Of a DNA stretch of 64,000 bases, positions 9,063-16,988 are shown piece by piece. How positions within the stretch are numbered: the stretch's first letter is position 1; each line of letters opens with the position of its first letter. The notes under the pieces are model-generated. The model saw nothing but the letters and a program-made list of their open reading frames with translations. It made no database searches and was not told the origin of the DNA. Location of the stretch: positions 53,669-117,668 of the forward strand of contig JAKLFC010000012.1 of NCBI GenBank assembly GCA_022711405.1. Reading direction: 5' to 3'. Both the position numbers and the translations under genes were made by a program. The stretch is from Bacteroidota bacterium. Its GTDB lineage: Bacteria > Bacteroidota > Bacteroidia > Bacteroidales > JAGONC01.

Positions 9063-9905
9063 TCAACCGGCTAGTTCCCTGTTTTGCCGGTGAACCCTGG
9101 CAGATATGAAAATGCTGATCTCATAGAGTCCATAAAGAGGAATGGCCACCATCGTCTGGCTGAAGACATCGGGTGGAGTGATGATGGCGGCGATGATCAG
9201 GATGATGACCAGGGCATACTTGCGGCTCTTTCTCATAAAGGAAGGAGTGAGCAGCCCGATCCTGGAGAAGAAATAGACGAACACAGGCAGTTCGAACACC
9301 AGGCCGGTGGCAAAGGTGAGGGATACCACAGTACTCAGGTAGGATTTCAGTGAGATCTGGTTCTGTACCATATCACTGACCGTATAGGATCCCAGAAAAT
9401 TAAGGGTAAGAGGCACGATCAGGAAATAGCTGAAGAGAATACCAATCAGAAACAGCAGTGACATGACGATCACGGCTCCCCCGGAGTATTTTCTTTCCCT
9501 TAGTTTCAGAGCGGGTTTCACAAACCTCCAGATCTCCCAGAGCACGTAAGGCACAGCCAGTACCAGCCCTGCTGCGACCGATATGTACATATGGGTCATG
9601 AACTGGCCCGACATGGATAGGTTGACGATATTGAGCGAAAAGTCCTTAAAGCAAAGGGCGGGTGTGGAAACCAGGTCGGCCAGTTTGCACAGCCAGCGGT
9701 TGGTGATGAAGTCAGCATCTTTGGGAGCCAGCAGGATGTCGTCGAACAGGATTTTCCGGTTCATCATGGCCAGGATGGAAAAGGCCAGAATGGCAATGAT
9801 CGAGCGAAGGACATGCCATCTCAGTTCCTCCAGGTGCTGCCAGAAGGACATCTCTTTTTCGGGATTGGGATCCCTTGTTTTTTTTGTGGATATTGTTTCC
9901 ACCAA
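9063..9905 (-). CDS. tatC: Sec-independent protein translocase TatC
   Basis: TatC is the multispanning receptor of the twin-arginine system, which exports folded cofactor-bearing proteins. The 280-residue product has the N-terminal motif FWQHLEELR (residues 21-29) and about six membrane helices, with the conserved LWEIWRFVKPAL segment and a cytoplasmic tail. It is the last gene of the sulfur operon, 51 bp after the rhodanese-like gene. The first gene of that operon encodes a Tat-signal protein, so TatC is probably placed here to export the reductase. No tatA or tatB is visible in the window. Confidence 0.94.
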   Translation of the reverse strand: MVETISTKKTRDPNPEKEMSFWQHLEELRWHVLRSIIAILAFSILAMMNRKILFDDILLAPKDADFITNRWLCKLADLVSTPALCFKDFSLNIVNLSMSGQFMTHMYISVAAGLVLAVPYVLWEIWRFVKPALKLRERKYSGGAVIVMSLLFLIGILFSYFLIVPLTLNFLGSYTVSDMVQNQISLKSYLSTVVSLTFATGLVFELPVFVYFFSRIGLLTPSFMRKSRKYALVIILIIAAIITPPDVFSQTMVAIPLYGLYEISIFISARVHRQNRELAG

Positions 9906-9956
9906 TTATGGATGATAATCGTAGAAAGCGGCAGGTGACTTCAGCAAACCGTGGGA

Positions 9957-10598
9957 TCATGAGCATCCGCCACTGGCCACTTTTTTCTTCTTTATTTTAG
10001 TGGCAATCGTGGGTTTGGGAGCAGATGAAGTGCCTTCCTGCTGCGATGGAGCAACAGCTCCTGCACCGAGTGCCATTCCAGCGCCTTTTCTGAAATCATA
10101 TCTGGCGAATTCGTCCCCCGGATTTGTGGATACAGGTGACGCTGGATTCATAATGGTCTCCACCCAGTAATTCAATCCTCCCTCCAGCACATAATTATTG
10201 CCATATCCCAGCTGTCTGATGAGCATCCAGGCCTCGTTGGAGTGCGTCGTGCCGTTGGAGTACAATACATTCATCTTGACATCCTGATCCAGAATATCTG
10301 TCCACTGATCGGAAAGGATATTATCCAGAGGAACATTGATGGCTCCGGGCAGATGAAACTGGTCAAACTCTTCCGGTGAACGGACATCGATCAGCTGTAA
10401 ATACGGATCTTTGTTGATCAGCATATCGGCCACCTGGTCAGGTTGAACAAACTGTGTCCCGCTTTTTATTTCTTCGAGCATTTGTCCGGACGTCAGTTTG
10501 TAGGGCTTGGTCGTATTCTCAGGTACGGCTGCGATGATAAGCCCCAAAAGGATCAGCAGCGCTGATAGGATGACACGGAAATTTAATTTTGAAAACAT
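9957..10598 (-). CDS. Membrane-anchored rhodanese-like protein, Cys-less active loop, C-terminal GGCS tail
   Basis: A 213-residue protein with one N-terminal hydrophobic segment (residues 7-24, signal anchor) and a single rhodanese fold (about 50-150, LIDVRSPEEFDQFHLPGAINVP). In active rhodaneses the loop holds Cys in CxxGxR; here it reads YSNGTTHS (113-120), with Ser114 where Cys is expected. After the domain comes a flexible Ala/Pro/Ser/Lys-rich tail (about 165-208) ending in SGGCS. Cys212, the penultimate residue, is the only Cys in the protein. This layout recalls the sulfur-carrying arms of SoxY (GGCGG) and DsrC (penultimate Cys). Neighbours are YeeE-type channels and a polysulfide/thiosulfate-type reductase. 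I infer a periplasmic sulfur carrier; this is untested. Confidence 0.85.
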   Translation of the reverse strand: MFSKLNFRVILSALLILLGLIIAAVPENTTKPYKLTSGQMLEEIKSGTQFVQPDQVADMLINKDPYLQLIDVRSPEEFDQFHLPGAINVPLDNILSDQWTDILDQDVKMNVLYSNGTTHSNEAWMLIRQLGYGNNYVLEGGLNYWVETIMNPASPVSTNPGDEFARYDFRKGAGMALGAGAVAPSQQEGTSSAPKPTIATKIKKKKVASGGCS

Positions 10599-10622
10599 AG
10601 TTCAGGAATTATTAGTGGGATT

Positions 10623-11213
10623 CTAGTATTCTTCCCTGGGGAATTTCTTTTCTGCCCATTCAGCCACCCAGAACATTCCGACAGCCACCAGGATCAGCAG
10701 AAAGACGAATAAACCCGGGGATATGTTCAAAGCCTTTGATATGGTGATGTCGCCCATGAAGCCCGACAAGTAAAGATTTTGCCACAGGGGGAATCCTTCG
10801 GCAAATATAAAGATACCAATAAAAAGCCCTCCGACGAACACCAGGGCATCTATTTTCCCGATGGCAGCCCCGCAAAAGCTCGTTCCGGGACAAAAGCCAC
10901 CCAGGATGAAACCAAGTCCCATCACGATACCCCCAACGATCGTAGATCCCAGGTAGGTCGGATTGACAAAGACATAATCCATCTCGATCCAACCGAACAG
11001 ACTGAAGAATAAAAGTCCAAGAGCGGCCGTGATGGCTCCGGTAAAGAATACCTTCAGGACGGTGGCATCATATCCGTAGAACATGCCTGCCAGTTTACGG
11101 CTGGAGGAAAAACCTGCCTGTTCAAGAACGAATCCGAAACCAATACCAATGAAAAAGGCCAGCAGCAGATTGGTGTTTTGAGAAATAATTTCATTTACAA
11201 TCAATGGTCCCAT
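10623..11213 (-). CDS. YeeE/YedE-family sulfur transporter half (second copy)
   Basis: A 196-residue membrane protein with about five helices. It carries the YeeE/YedE (DUF395) motifs GFGFVLEQAGFSSSRKLAG near the N-terminus and GGFCPGTSFCGA in the middle, the latter with two Cys. Full-length YeeE proteins pass thiosulfate or related sulfur species using conserved Cys residues. Here the function is split between two half-size proteins, as in PmpA/PmpB-type pairs of sulfur-oxidising bacteria. It lies 12 bp after its partner and 24 bp before the rhodanese-like gene. Confidence 0.88.
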   Translation of the reverse strand: MGPLIVNEIISQNTNLLLAFFIGIGFGFVLEQAGFSSSRKLAGMFYGYDATVLKVFFTGAITAALGLLFFSLFGWIEMDYVFVNPTYLGSTIVGGIVMGLGFILGGFCPGTSFCGAAIGKIDALVFVGGLFIGIFIFAEGFPLWQNLYLSGFMGDITISKALNISPGLFVFLLILVAVGMFWVAEWAEKKFPREEY

Positions 11214-11225
11214 AGTGCGATGATG

Positions 11226-11762
11226 TTAAATCCAGTTCTTTCTGAAAAAATAAGCAAAGGTGAAGGCAGTCCCGAAGATGGCCGCCATGGAGATAAATCC
11301 CTGAAGGGAGAGTACTGCCATGCCGCTGAGGGCAGAACCGCTGGTGCAGCCTCTTCCCAGCTGGGATCCGAATCCAAAGAGGATCCCACCCATCAGGGCA
11401 AAGATCAGGCGGCGCTTTGAGGTGATTTTGGGAGAATGTTCTACCTTCCATTTCATCCGATGTGCAATAATTCCTGAAAGGAAGGCGCCCACCAGCACAC
11501 CGAGCATCTGATATACCAGCCAGGAATTCAGCGGATTCCCTCCGTGAGACTCTCCATAATCCTTGTAAAAAGTAGCATTGGCAGCGTGTTGCGGAGCGAT
11601 TGTCTCCACTGCGGCCACAATGGTTGACTTGACTGCACCACTTGCGCCAACACCTCTTCCGGCAATGAAGTTTGCAGCAAGAACCACCAGTCCCAGCAAT
11701 ACTCCGGCAACATACGGATTCATGTACCTGGTTTTCCTCACCTGTTGAAAATTGGTTTCCAT
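11226..11762 (-). CDS. YeeE/YedE-family sulfur transporter half (first copy)
   Basis: A 178-residue membrane protein whose C-terminal half shows the DUF395 signature GGILFGFGSQLGRGCTSGSA with a single Cys, the presumed sulfur-handling residue. The N-terminal half has one membrane helix (PYVAGVLLGLVVLAANF), then an extramembrane loop with conserved Gly-Asn-Pro (GGNPLNSW). The next gene encodes the other half, and the two probably assemble as one channel for thiosulfate or another sulfur compound. The gene starts 12 bp after the NrfD-type subunit. Confidence 0.88.
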   Translation of the reverse strand: METNFQQVRKTRYMNPYVAGVLLGLVVLAANFIAGRGVGASGAVKSTIVAAVETIAPQHAANATFYKDYGESHGGNPLNSWLVYQMLGVLVGAFLSGIIAHRMKWKVEHSPKITSKRRLIFALMGGILFGFGSQLGRGCTSGSALSGMAVLSLQGFISMAAIFGTAFTFAYFFRKNWI

Positions 11763-11774
11763 ATCAATTAATTT

Positions 11775-12716
11775 TTAGTATAACCATCTGCTAATTTGCC
11801 CGGCATAGGCAATGATAAAACGAAAGATCAATCCCCCGAGAATGACGAGGATAGGGGCCACGATCAGCGGCAGTTTATATCCTTTGATCTCAAGCACCTC
11901 GAGTGATGCCGGGAAAATAAGTCCCATAAAAACGACAAAAAGCCAGAAAGGAGTAGTATACGGTCCGCCCAGGAATAATCCGGCGGCCTGGATCTGTACT
12001 TCAGTGCTGGCCAGGAATCCCATGAACATATGCACGATCAGAAAAAGTTCAATCCCAATAAGAACGATGTCAAGCCGTGCAAAATGAAGTCGCTCCTCAT
12101 GGGACTTGCTCAACAGTACGATGACAGCGGCGCCGGTCGACATGCCCGAGGTCAGGAACAAAGGACCCAGGATCGATGTATTCCACAGGGGCCGTGCGTT
12201 GAAGGCCGAGAACAGGATGCCAGTATACACACCCAGGATCAAAGAAAAAATGATCAGAATCCACGCAAGTATCTTAATGTGTTTTCTGAAAAATGCTTCC
12301 AGTTGCTTTACCCAGTCATACTTCCAGTCGAACCGTGGAAAAGCCTCCCTGATATGAAGTGCACTCCAGATGAATGCCAGAGGGGTTACTACCATCAGGG
12401 TCCATGCACCCCACGACATAGGGGATTCGAGCCTGATGGTGGTATAGAGTCTCCAAAAAAACAATTTATGGTTCAGATCATAGAATAGGGCCAGCAGTCC
12501 CAGAACCAGGATAATGGGTGTGATCAGCGGGGCGATCCTGACGGCTGTGGGAAATTTGGCTTCCTTACCCTGAAGGGTATAGAAGGAAGCAAAAATAAGG
12601 ATCCCCGCAGCCAGTCCTCCCAGAAAAAGGTACAATGGAATCGGCCACTCCCAGATATGGAGCTGGGGGTCGACCATATGATTCATTCTTCCACTTACGA
12701 TAATTTCCTCTTTCAT
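11775..12716 (-). CDS. NrfD/PsrC-type membrane anchor subunit of a molybdoenzyme
   Basis: A 313-residue protein with about eight membrane helices of the NrfD/PsrC family. The hallmark opening WEWPIPLYLFLGGLAAGILIF is followed by helices with APLITPIILVLGLLALFYDL and SPMSWGAWTLMV. PsrC binds quinone and links quinol oxidation to the periplasmic iron-sulfur subunit. Together with the next two genes upstream it forms a three-subunit CISM complex. Which direction it works in (reducing polysulfide or thiosulfate, or oxidising) cannot be read from the sequence. Confidence 0.9.
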   Translation of the reverse strand: MKEEIIVSGRMNHMVDPQLHIWEWPIPLYLFLGGLAAGILIFASFYTLQGKEAKFPTAVRIAPLITPIILVLGLLALFYDLNHKLFFWRLYTTIRLESPMSWGAWTLMVVTPLAFIWSALHIREAFPRFDWKYDWVKQLEAFFRKHIKILAWILIIFSLILGVYTGILFSAFNARPLWNTSILGPLFLTSGMSTGAAVIVLLSKSHEERLHFARLDIVLIGIELFLIVHMFMGFLASTEVQIQAAGLFLGGPYTTPFWLFVVFMGLIFPASLEVLEIKGYKLPLIVAPILVILGGLIFRFIIAYAGQISRWLY

Positions 12717-12726
12717 AACACTCGCC

Positions 12727-13263
12727 TTAGATTAAGAAGTACAGATGAGGTTTGGTCCCTGCTTCAGGGATAAGGGTCTTCCATTTTCTGACCTTCAATA
12801 CCCGTGACACGTCACTGTTAGGATCTTCCAGATCCCCAAAATAGAGGCATTTAGTCGGGCAGACGGCGACGCAGGCCGGTTTCAATCCCTTTTGTACCCT
12901 GTTTGTGAGGCAAAAGGTGCATTTATCGGGATAGCCATCAGGATGGGGATAGCGTGCATCATAAGGGCATGAGGCGATACATGCGCCACAGCCGATACAC
13001 TTTCTGCTGTTCACCAGAACCGTTCCACCATCGGAATAATGACTGGCCCCCGTGGGGCAGCATCTTACACAGGGAGCGTTTTCACAGTGGTTGCACCGTT
13101 CAGAGCGAATCTCGATCTCCAGCTGGGGGAAGGTCCCGTCCACCACCTCCACCACCCAGTCCCTGCAATAGCCGATGGGAACATTGTTTTCGGTCTGGCA
13201 GGCTACAACACAGTCACTGCATCCAACGCATTTCCTGGTATCCACTGCCATTGCATATCTCAT
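12727..13263 (-). CDS. Four-cluster 4Fe-4S ferredoxin subunit (PsrB-like)
   Basis: A 178-residue electron-transfer subunit with sixteen-Cys spacing typical of four 4Fe-4S clusters: CVGCSDCVVAC near residue 12, CNHCENAPCVRCCP near 57, CIGCGACIASC near 88, and CTFC...CVAVCP near the C-terminus. It passes electrons between the NrfD-type anchor and the molybdopterin subunit. It has no signal peptide of its own, so, as in other CISM complexes, it probably crosses by co-transport with the Tat-signal subunit. It sits 49 bp after that subunit and 10 bp before the anchor. Confidence 0.93.
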   Translation of the reverse strand: MRYAMAVDTRKCVGCSDCVVACQTENNVPIGYCRDWVVEVVDGTFPQLEIEIRSERCNHCENAPCVRCCPTGASHYSDGGTVLVNSRKCIGCGACIASCPYDARYPHPDGYPDKCTFCLTNRVQKGLKPACVAVCPTKCLYFGDLEDPNSDVSRVLKVRKWKTLIPEAGTKPHLYFLI

Positions 13264-13312
13264 ATAAGTCCTCCTGTCATATGATTAGGAATGAAATCCA
13301 ATTTTACGGTCA

Positions 13313-15562
13313 TCAGGTATCCGCCGCAATGGCAGCAGGATCTTCCAGAACAAAAGTGACAAAATTGCCACGCATGCCCGTACCACCCATAATCGGATCC
13401 ACAAGGACGCGGCTGATCAGTTCCGTATCACTGGCTCCCTTTCCGTAACAGCGGGTGAGGCGCTTCTGGTCATGGCCAAAGCCATGCACCATATACACCG
13501 AATCCCAGCGGATACGTTCTGTAACGCGCACTTTGATCGGGAATTTTGAAGTGATATCATCCTGGTTCCTCAGCCAGACATACTGGTCGTTCCTGATGCC
13601 CCATTGACTGGCCACCTTGGGATTTACCCAAAGGGAGTTCTCCTCCATGATATCTGTCAGGTTGGCATTGTTTGCTGTCCTGCTGAAGGTATGTGCGGGT
13701 CCCCTCCCATAATTAAGGCGGTAGAAGCCCTCCGGAGGTTCCTCATGGGGTGTGTAATTGGGTAAAGGATCAAACCCTTCAGCCTCAAAGTCAGGAGAAT
13801 ACAATTCGATCTTGCCGGAAGAAGTATTAAACTCAATCGCTTCGCCATCCGCAAAATACAGGTCATCGGCGTCTCTCTCGAAGGTCTTGACGCCGATTCG
13901 TTGCATTTCTTCAAGGGAGGAGCCTATTTGCCTGAGCTGCCAGTCCAGCAGATCTTCAATGGTATCGTAGTCGAAATAAGCCTGGAGTCCCAATTTTTTT
14001 GCCAGTTCCTTTGCTATCCACCAGGAGGGTTTGCTATCGTACAACGGCTCACTGGCAGGCATTCGCAATGCGATCTGGGGCAAGCGGGCCTGACCCGTAC
14101 GAATGCTGTCATATCGCTCAAGGTAGGTGCATTCCGGAAGGACCACATCGGCCCATCCGGTGATCTCCATCGGCATGGTATCGATCACGGCCAGCAGTTC
14201 AAGGTTTTGGATGGCCTCGATGGTATTCTTCTGATTGGGTAGTGTTTCGATGAGATTGGTACCGCATACGATCCAGCCCTTGAAGTTACAGGACCGGTCT
14301 GCTGAAGGGATGGTGGCATCGCACACGCCGTTGGCCAGGACGGTGGTTGCAAGATTGTATTTTCCGGGAAATGCTTCCCTCCAGGTTCTTTTTGGTTCAG
14401 GGAATTCAGGATGCGGGAAGGATGGCAGTTCATAATTCGCGTTCCGGTAGAATCCCCCGCGTCGTCCCCAGGAACCCAGCAATGCATTCAGTATCGCTAT
14501 GGAGCGGCTGCGCTGGGTATCATCACCATACCAGGTGACATGCCTGCCCGGATGTACGATGACAGCCGGAGATGCATTCCCCATTTCCCTGGCGGTCTCG
14601 CGTATGATGTGGGGCTTGATCGTGGTGATACCGTAGGCCCATTCGGGTGTTTTATTACGCACATGCTCTTTCAGCTGCTCGAATCCCACCGTGTAACGCT
14701 CCACATAATCCCTGTCATAAAGCTCTTCAAAGATAATTACATGAATCCATGCCAGGAGAAGGGCAATATCCGTTGCAGGCTTGATGGGAAGCCAGTATTT
14801 GGACTTACTGGCTGCCGTCGAGTATCTTGGATCCACGGTGATGATCGTAGCGCCCCTGTCGATGGCATCCGACATTTCCTGCACCTGTCCGTTGTGCATG
14901 TTTTCACCGATGTGCGAGCCGATCAGGACCAGGCAGCGTGTATCCCTGATATCGGTATTTTCGGGGGAATCAATGGATTCCCCAAACGTGTAGATGAAGG
15001 CCACTTCCCTGGGACCGCGGCACTGGGCAAAGGAAGGTGCTGCAATGTTGGTGGATCCGGTAGCTTTGAGCAGATCCCCGAAATATTTGCCTCCGGAGCC
15101 ATGTGTAAACAGCGCCACACACTCCGGACCATGTTCCCGGGCAATCTTCTGCATCTTTTCGGCTATGTAGCTCAGGGCCTCGTCCCAGCTTGCCTCACGG
15201 AATGTCTGCCGGCCTCTTTCTTCTGTACGGATCAGCGGTGTCTTTAAACGGTCAGGATCGTAATACATCCCCACACCTCCGGTACCGCGCGGACATAAAC
15301 GGCCATTGCAATTCAGATCATTGTCATTCCCTTCAATCTTTTTGATCTTTCCATCTTCATTAAAATATACCCACCCGGCGCACTTCCAGAAACAAATCTC
15401 ACAATAGGTAGGTACGCGCTGACGCTGTCTGTCTGACAGCTGACTCTGAAAAAGACTCTCAATGACCTCTGAACCTTTGACCAGTGAAAGCGAACCTCCG
15501 GCCAAAGCCATTCCTCCCAGCCCAAGCGAAGAAATCCGGATAAATTCCCTTCTGTTCGCCAT
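13313..15562 (-). CDS. Molybdopterin oxidoreductase, polysulfide/thiosulfate reductase-like catalytic subunit
   Basis: A 749-residue bis-MGD enzyme. The N-terminus carries a twin-arginine signal (NRREFIRISSLGLGG). The N-terminal 4Fe-4S cluster is set by Cys54, Cys57, Cys61 and Cys90 (CEICFWKC...RLCPRG). Cys181 (FAQCRGPREVAF) is the probable Mo ligand, and the C-terminal dinucleotide-binding domain (HTFSRTANNANL...) is complete. Among DMSO-reductase families it most resembles PsrA/PhsA. The downstream YeeE and rhodanese-like genes point to a sulfur substrate such as thiosulfate or polysulfide, but tetrathionate or an oxidative role cannot be excluded. First gene of a seven-gene operon ending with tatC. 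Confidence 0.92.
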   Translation of the reverse strand: MANRREFIRISSLGLGGMALAGGSLSLVKGSEVIESLFQSQLSDRQRQRVPTYCEICFWKCAGWVYFNEDGKIKKIEGNDNDLNCNGRLCPRGTGGVGMYYDPDRLKTPLIRTEERGRQTFREASWDEALSYIAEKMQKIAREHGPECVALFTHGSGGKYFGDLLKATGSTNIAAPSFAQCRGPREVAFIYTFGESIDSPENTDIRDTRCLVLIGSHIGENMHNGQVQEMSDAIDRGATIITVDPRYSTAASKSKYWLPIKPATDIALLLAWIHVIIFEELYDRDYVERYTVGFEQLKEHVRNKTPEWAYGITTIKPHIIRETAREMGNASPAVIVHPGRHVTWYGDDTQRSRSIAILNALLGSWGRRGGFYRNANYELPSFPHPEFPEPKRTWREAFPGKYNLATTVLANGVCDATIPSADRSCNFKGWIVCGTNLIETLPNQKNTIEAIQNLELLAVIDTMPMEITGWADVVLPECTYLERYDSIRTGQARLPQIALRMPASEPLYDSKPSWWIAKELAKKLGLQAYFDYDTIEDLLDWQLRQIGSSLEEMQRIGVKTFERDADDLYFADGEAIEFNTSSGKIELYSPDFEAEGFDPLPNYTPHEEPPEGFYRLNYGRGPAHTFSRTANNANLTDIMEENSLWVNPKVASQWGIRNDQYVWLRNQDDITSKFPIKVRVTERIRWDSVYMVHGFGHDQKRLTRCYGKGASDTELISRVLVDPIMGGTGMRGNFVTFVLEDPAAIAADT

Positions 15563-15611
15563 AATTAAGTTGATAAGATGTTATAAATCAATGAAAACAA
15601 GGAAAACATCA

Positions 15612-15640
15612 CAAAAGTAAGGATATTTTTTATTCCATAA
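15612..15640 (-). promoter_or_regulatory. Probable promoter of the sulfur operon
   Basis: On the minus strand TACTTTTG (15619-15612) matches TAnnTTTG. A TTA at 15640-15638 lies 18 nt upstream as a weak -33 element. The leader to the ATG at 15562 would be about 43 nt. The 223-bp interval 15563-15785 is otherwise AT-rich without a coding frame. Confidence 0.5.
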
Positions 15641-15785
15641 AGCAGGTATGGTTTGCAGATGTGTTTTGATATTGTCTTATCAATCAATTCATTATATCAT
15701 CATAAGAATATAGATATATATGCTAAAAGTTTAAAAATAATTAATAATCAATATTTTACATGAGTATTTAGAATGTGTACAAATT

Positions 15786-16976
15786 TCAGTAACCATTCCT
15801 GTTTCGGAAGTTCTCCAGCCACAGGGTGGCCTTTGACATTGTATCCGACAGGGTAGCGACGGGATGTGTAAAAAATGAGCGGGCTTTGGCTATATCCTCC
15901 ATCATGGACGGAAGGATGGAGAACGCCAGGCTCAATGACACGTACACATTTTTAAATCCATGGTTCATCAGGAACTCCTTTATCATGGGATTTCTCAGCT
16001 CCACGCTGATGGCCGTGAAGCTGAAGATGACCAGGATGGCTCTGAAATTCAGCTGCAGACCAATCCACAGTCCCTGCCCTGGGGAGTGCAGGGACGGATC
16101 GACAGGATTGGTCCAGAACAAGGAGGCCAGTATGGCGATGATGAGGATCTGTATCCAGAAGAACGGTTTTCTGAGACGTCTGAGATGGTTGGAGTAGGCA
16201 TAAAGGATGACAAGGCAATAACCGGCAGGCAGTATCAATCCGTAATGAAGGCCCGGCCTGTTAACGAAATAAAGGCATACAGGCAACGCTGCGATGTGGA
16301 AGAGAAGGTATAAAAAGGAATATTTCCGGGTAGGGCCGGGTACTGAGCCGGGAAATGAAAACACCATCGACCTGTCATGAACAGTCACAGGGGCAGGATG
16401 CCTTTTGGAGTAATTTCCGATATAATTTCCAAGGAGGGATGCCATCATGCCGGCAACTACATACATCCCGGTCAGGATCAGGATGGCCACCCAGGGATCC
16501 GTTTGCTGCACTCTGATCTGTTTCAATGCAAAATAATAAATGTTCAGGTATATCTTGAAAATATCAAAGCCATACAGGATGAGCAGGCTGATGACCTTGT
16601 GAAGAATGGCGCTCAGAAGGCTAAAGATACCTCCTGTCATATAACCGAGCAGGTTACGGCCAAAAAGGGAAACAAACAGCTGTAGTAGAAGAGCTTCTGC
16701 AAATATTCCCGTCATGGGGCCCAGGATGACAGCGCTGGGAGAGATGGATTTCATCAGGGCGCAAATCAATCCGGCACGCCAGATGATCCCCCGTTCATTC
16801 CACAGCCGGGAAAAGGCCACCAGTAGTACAATACCAAAAAATGCAAGAATGGTTCCGCTGAAGGGAATGCGGAGGTTATGCAGAAAACTCCCGACAATAA
16901 TTTCCACAGATGCCCATAGGCCACCGGCAATGGAAGCTTTCTGCCACACATTGCTTATGTCCTGGGTTGTTTTCAT
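15786..16976 (-). CDS. Multispanning membrane protein resembling fused ECF S and T components
   Basis: A 396-residue membrane protein not firmly recognised. The first ~190 residues have about five to six helices and a start (GGLWASVEIIVGSFLHNLRI) that recalls substrate-binding S components of ECF transporters. After a polar linker (190-220) the second half (about 220-396) resembles EcfT/CbiQ-type proteins: LQLNFRAILVIFSFTAISVELRNP at about 307-330, then the ILPSMMEDIAKARSFF coupling-like helix. No EcfA ATPase is present. It follows the NTPase/MobA gene by 12 bp and ends 224 bp before the molybdoenzyme operon on the same strand. A link to molybdenum or another cofactor is a guess from context. 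Confidence 0.6.
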   Translation of the reverse strand: MKTTQDISNVWQKASIAGGLWASVEIIVGSFLHNLRIPFSGTILAFFGIVLLVAFSRLWNERGIIWRAGLICALMKSISPSAVILGPMTGIFAEALLLQLFVSLFGRNLLGYMTGGIFSLLSAILHKVISLLILYGFDIFKIYLNIYYFALKQIRVQQTDPWVAILILTGMYVVAGMMASLLGNYIGNYSKRHPAPVTVHDRSMVFSFPGSVPGPTRKYSFLYLLFHIAALPVCLYFVNRPGLHYGLILPAGYCLVILYAYSNHLRRLRKPFFWIQILIIAILASLFWTNPVDPSLHSPGQGLWIGLQLNFRAILVIFSFTAISVELRNPMIKEFLMNHGFKNVYVSLSLAFSILPSMMEDIAKARSFFTHPVATLSDTMSKATLWLENFRNRNGY

Positions 16977-16988
16977 CCTGCTTTCCGC

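Noticed and set aside
14411..15247. 278-codon frame antisense to the molybdoenzyme
   Set aside because: Overlaps conserved catalytic regions of a clear gene; no family resemblance.
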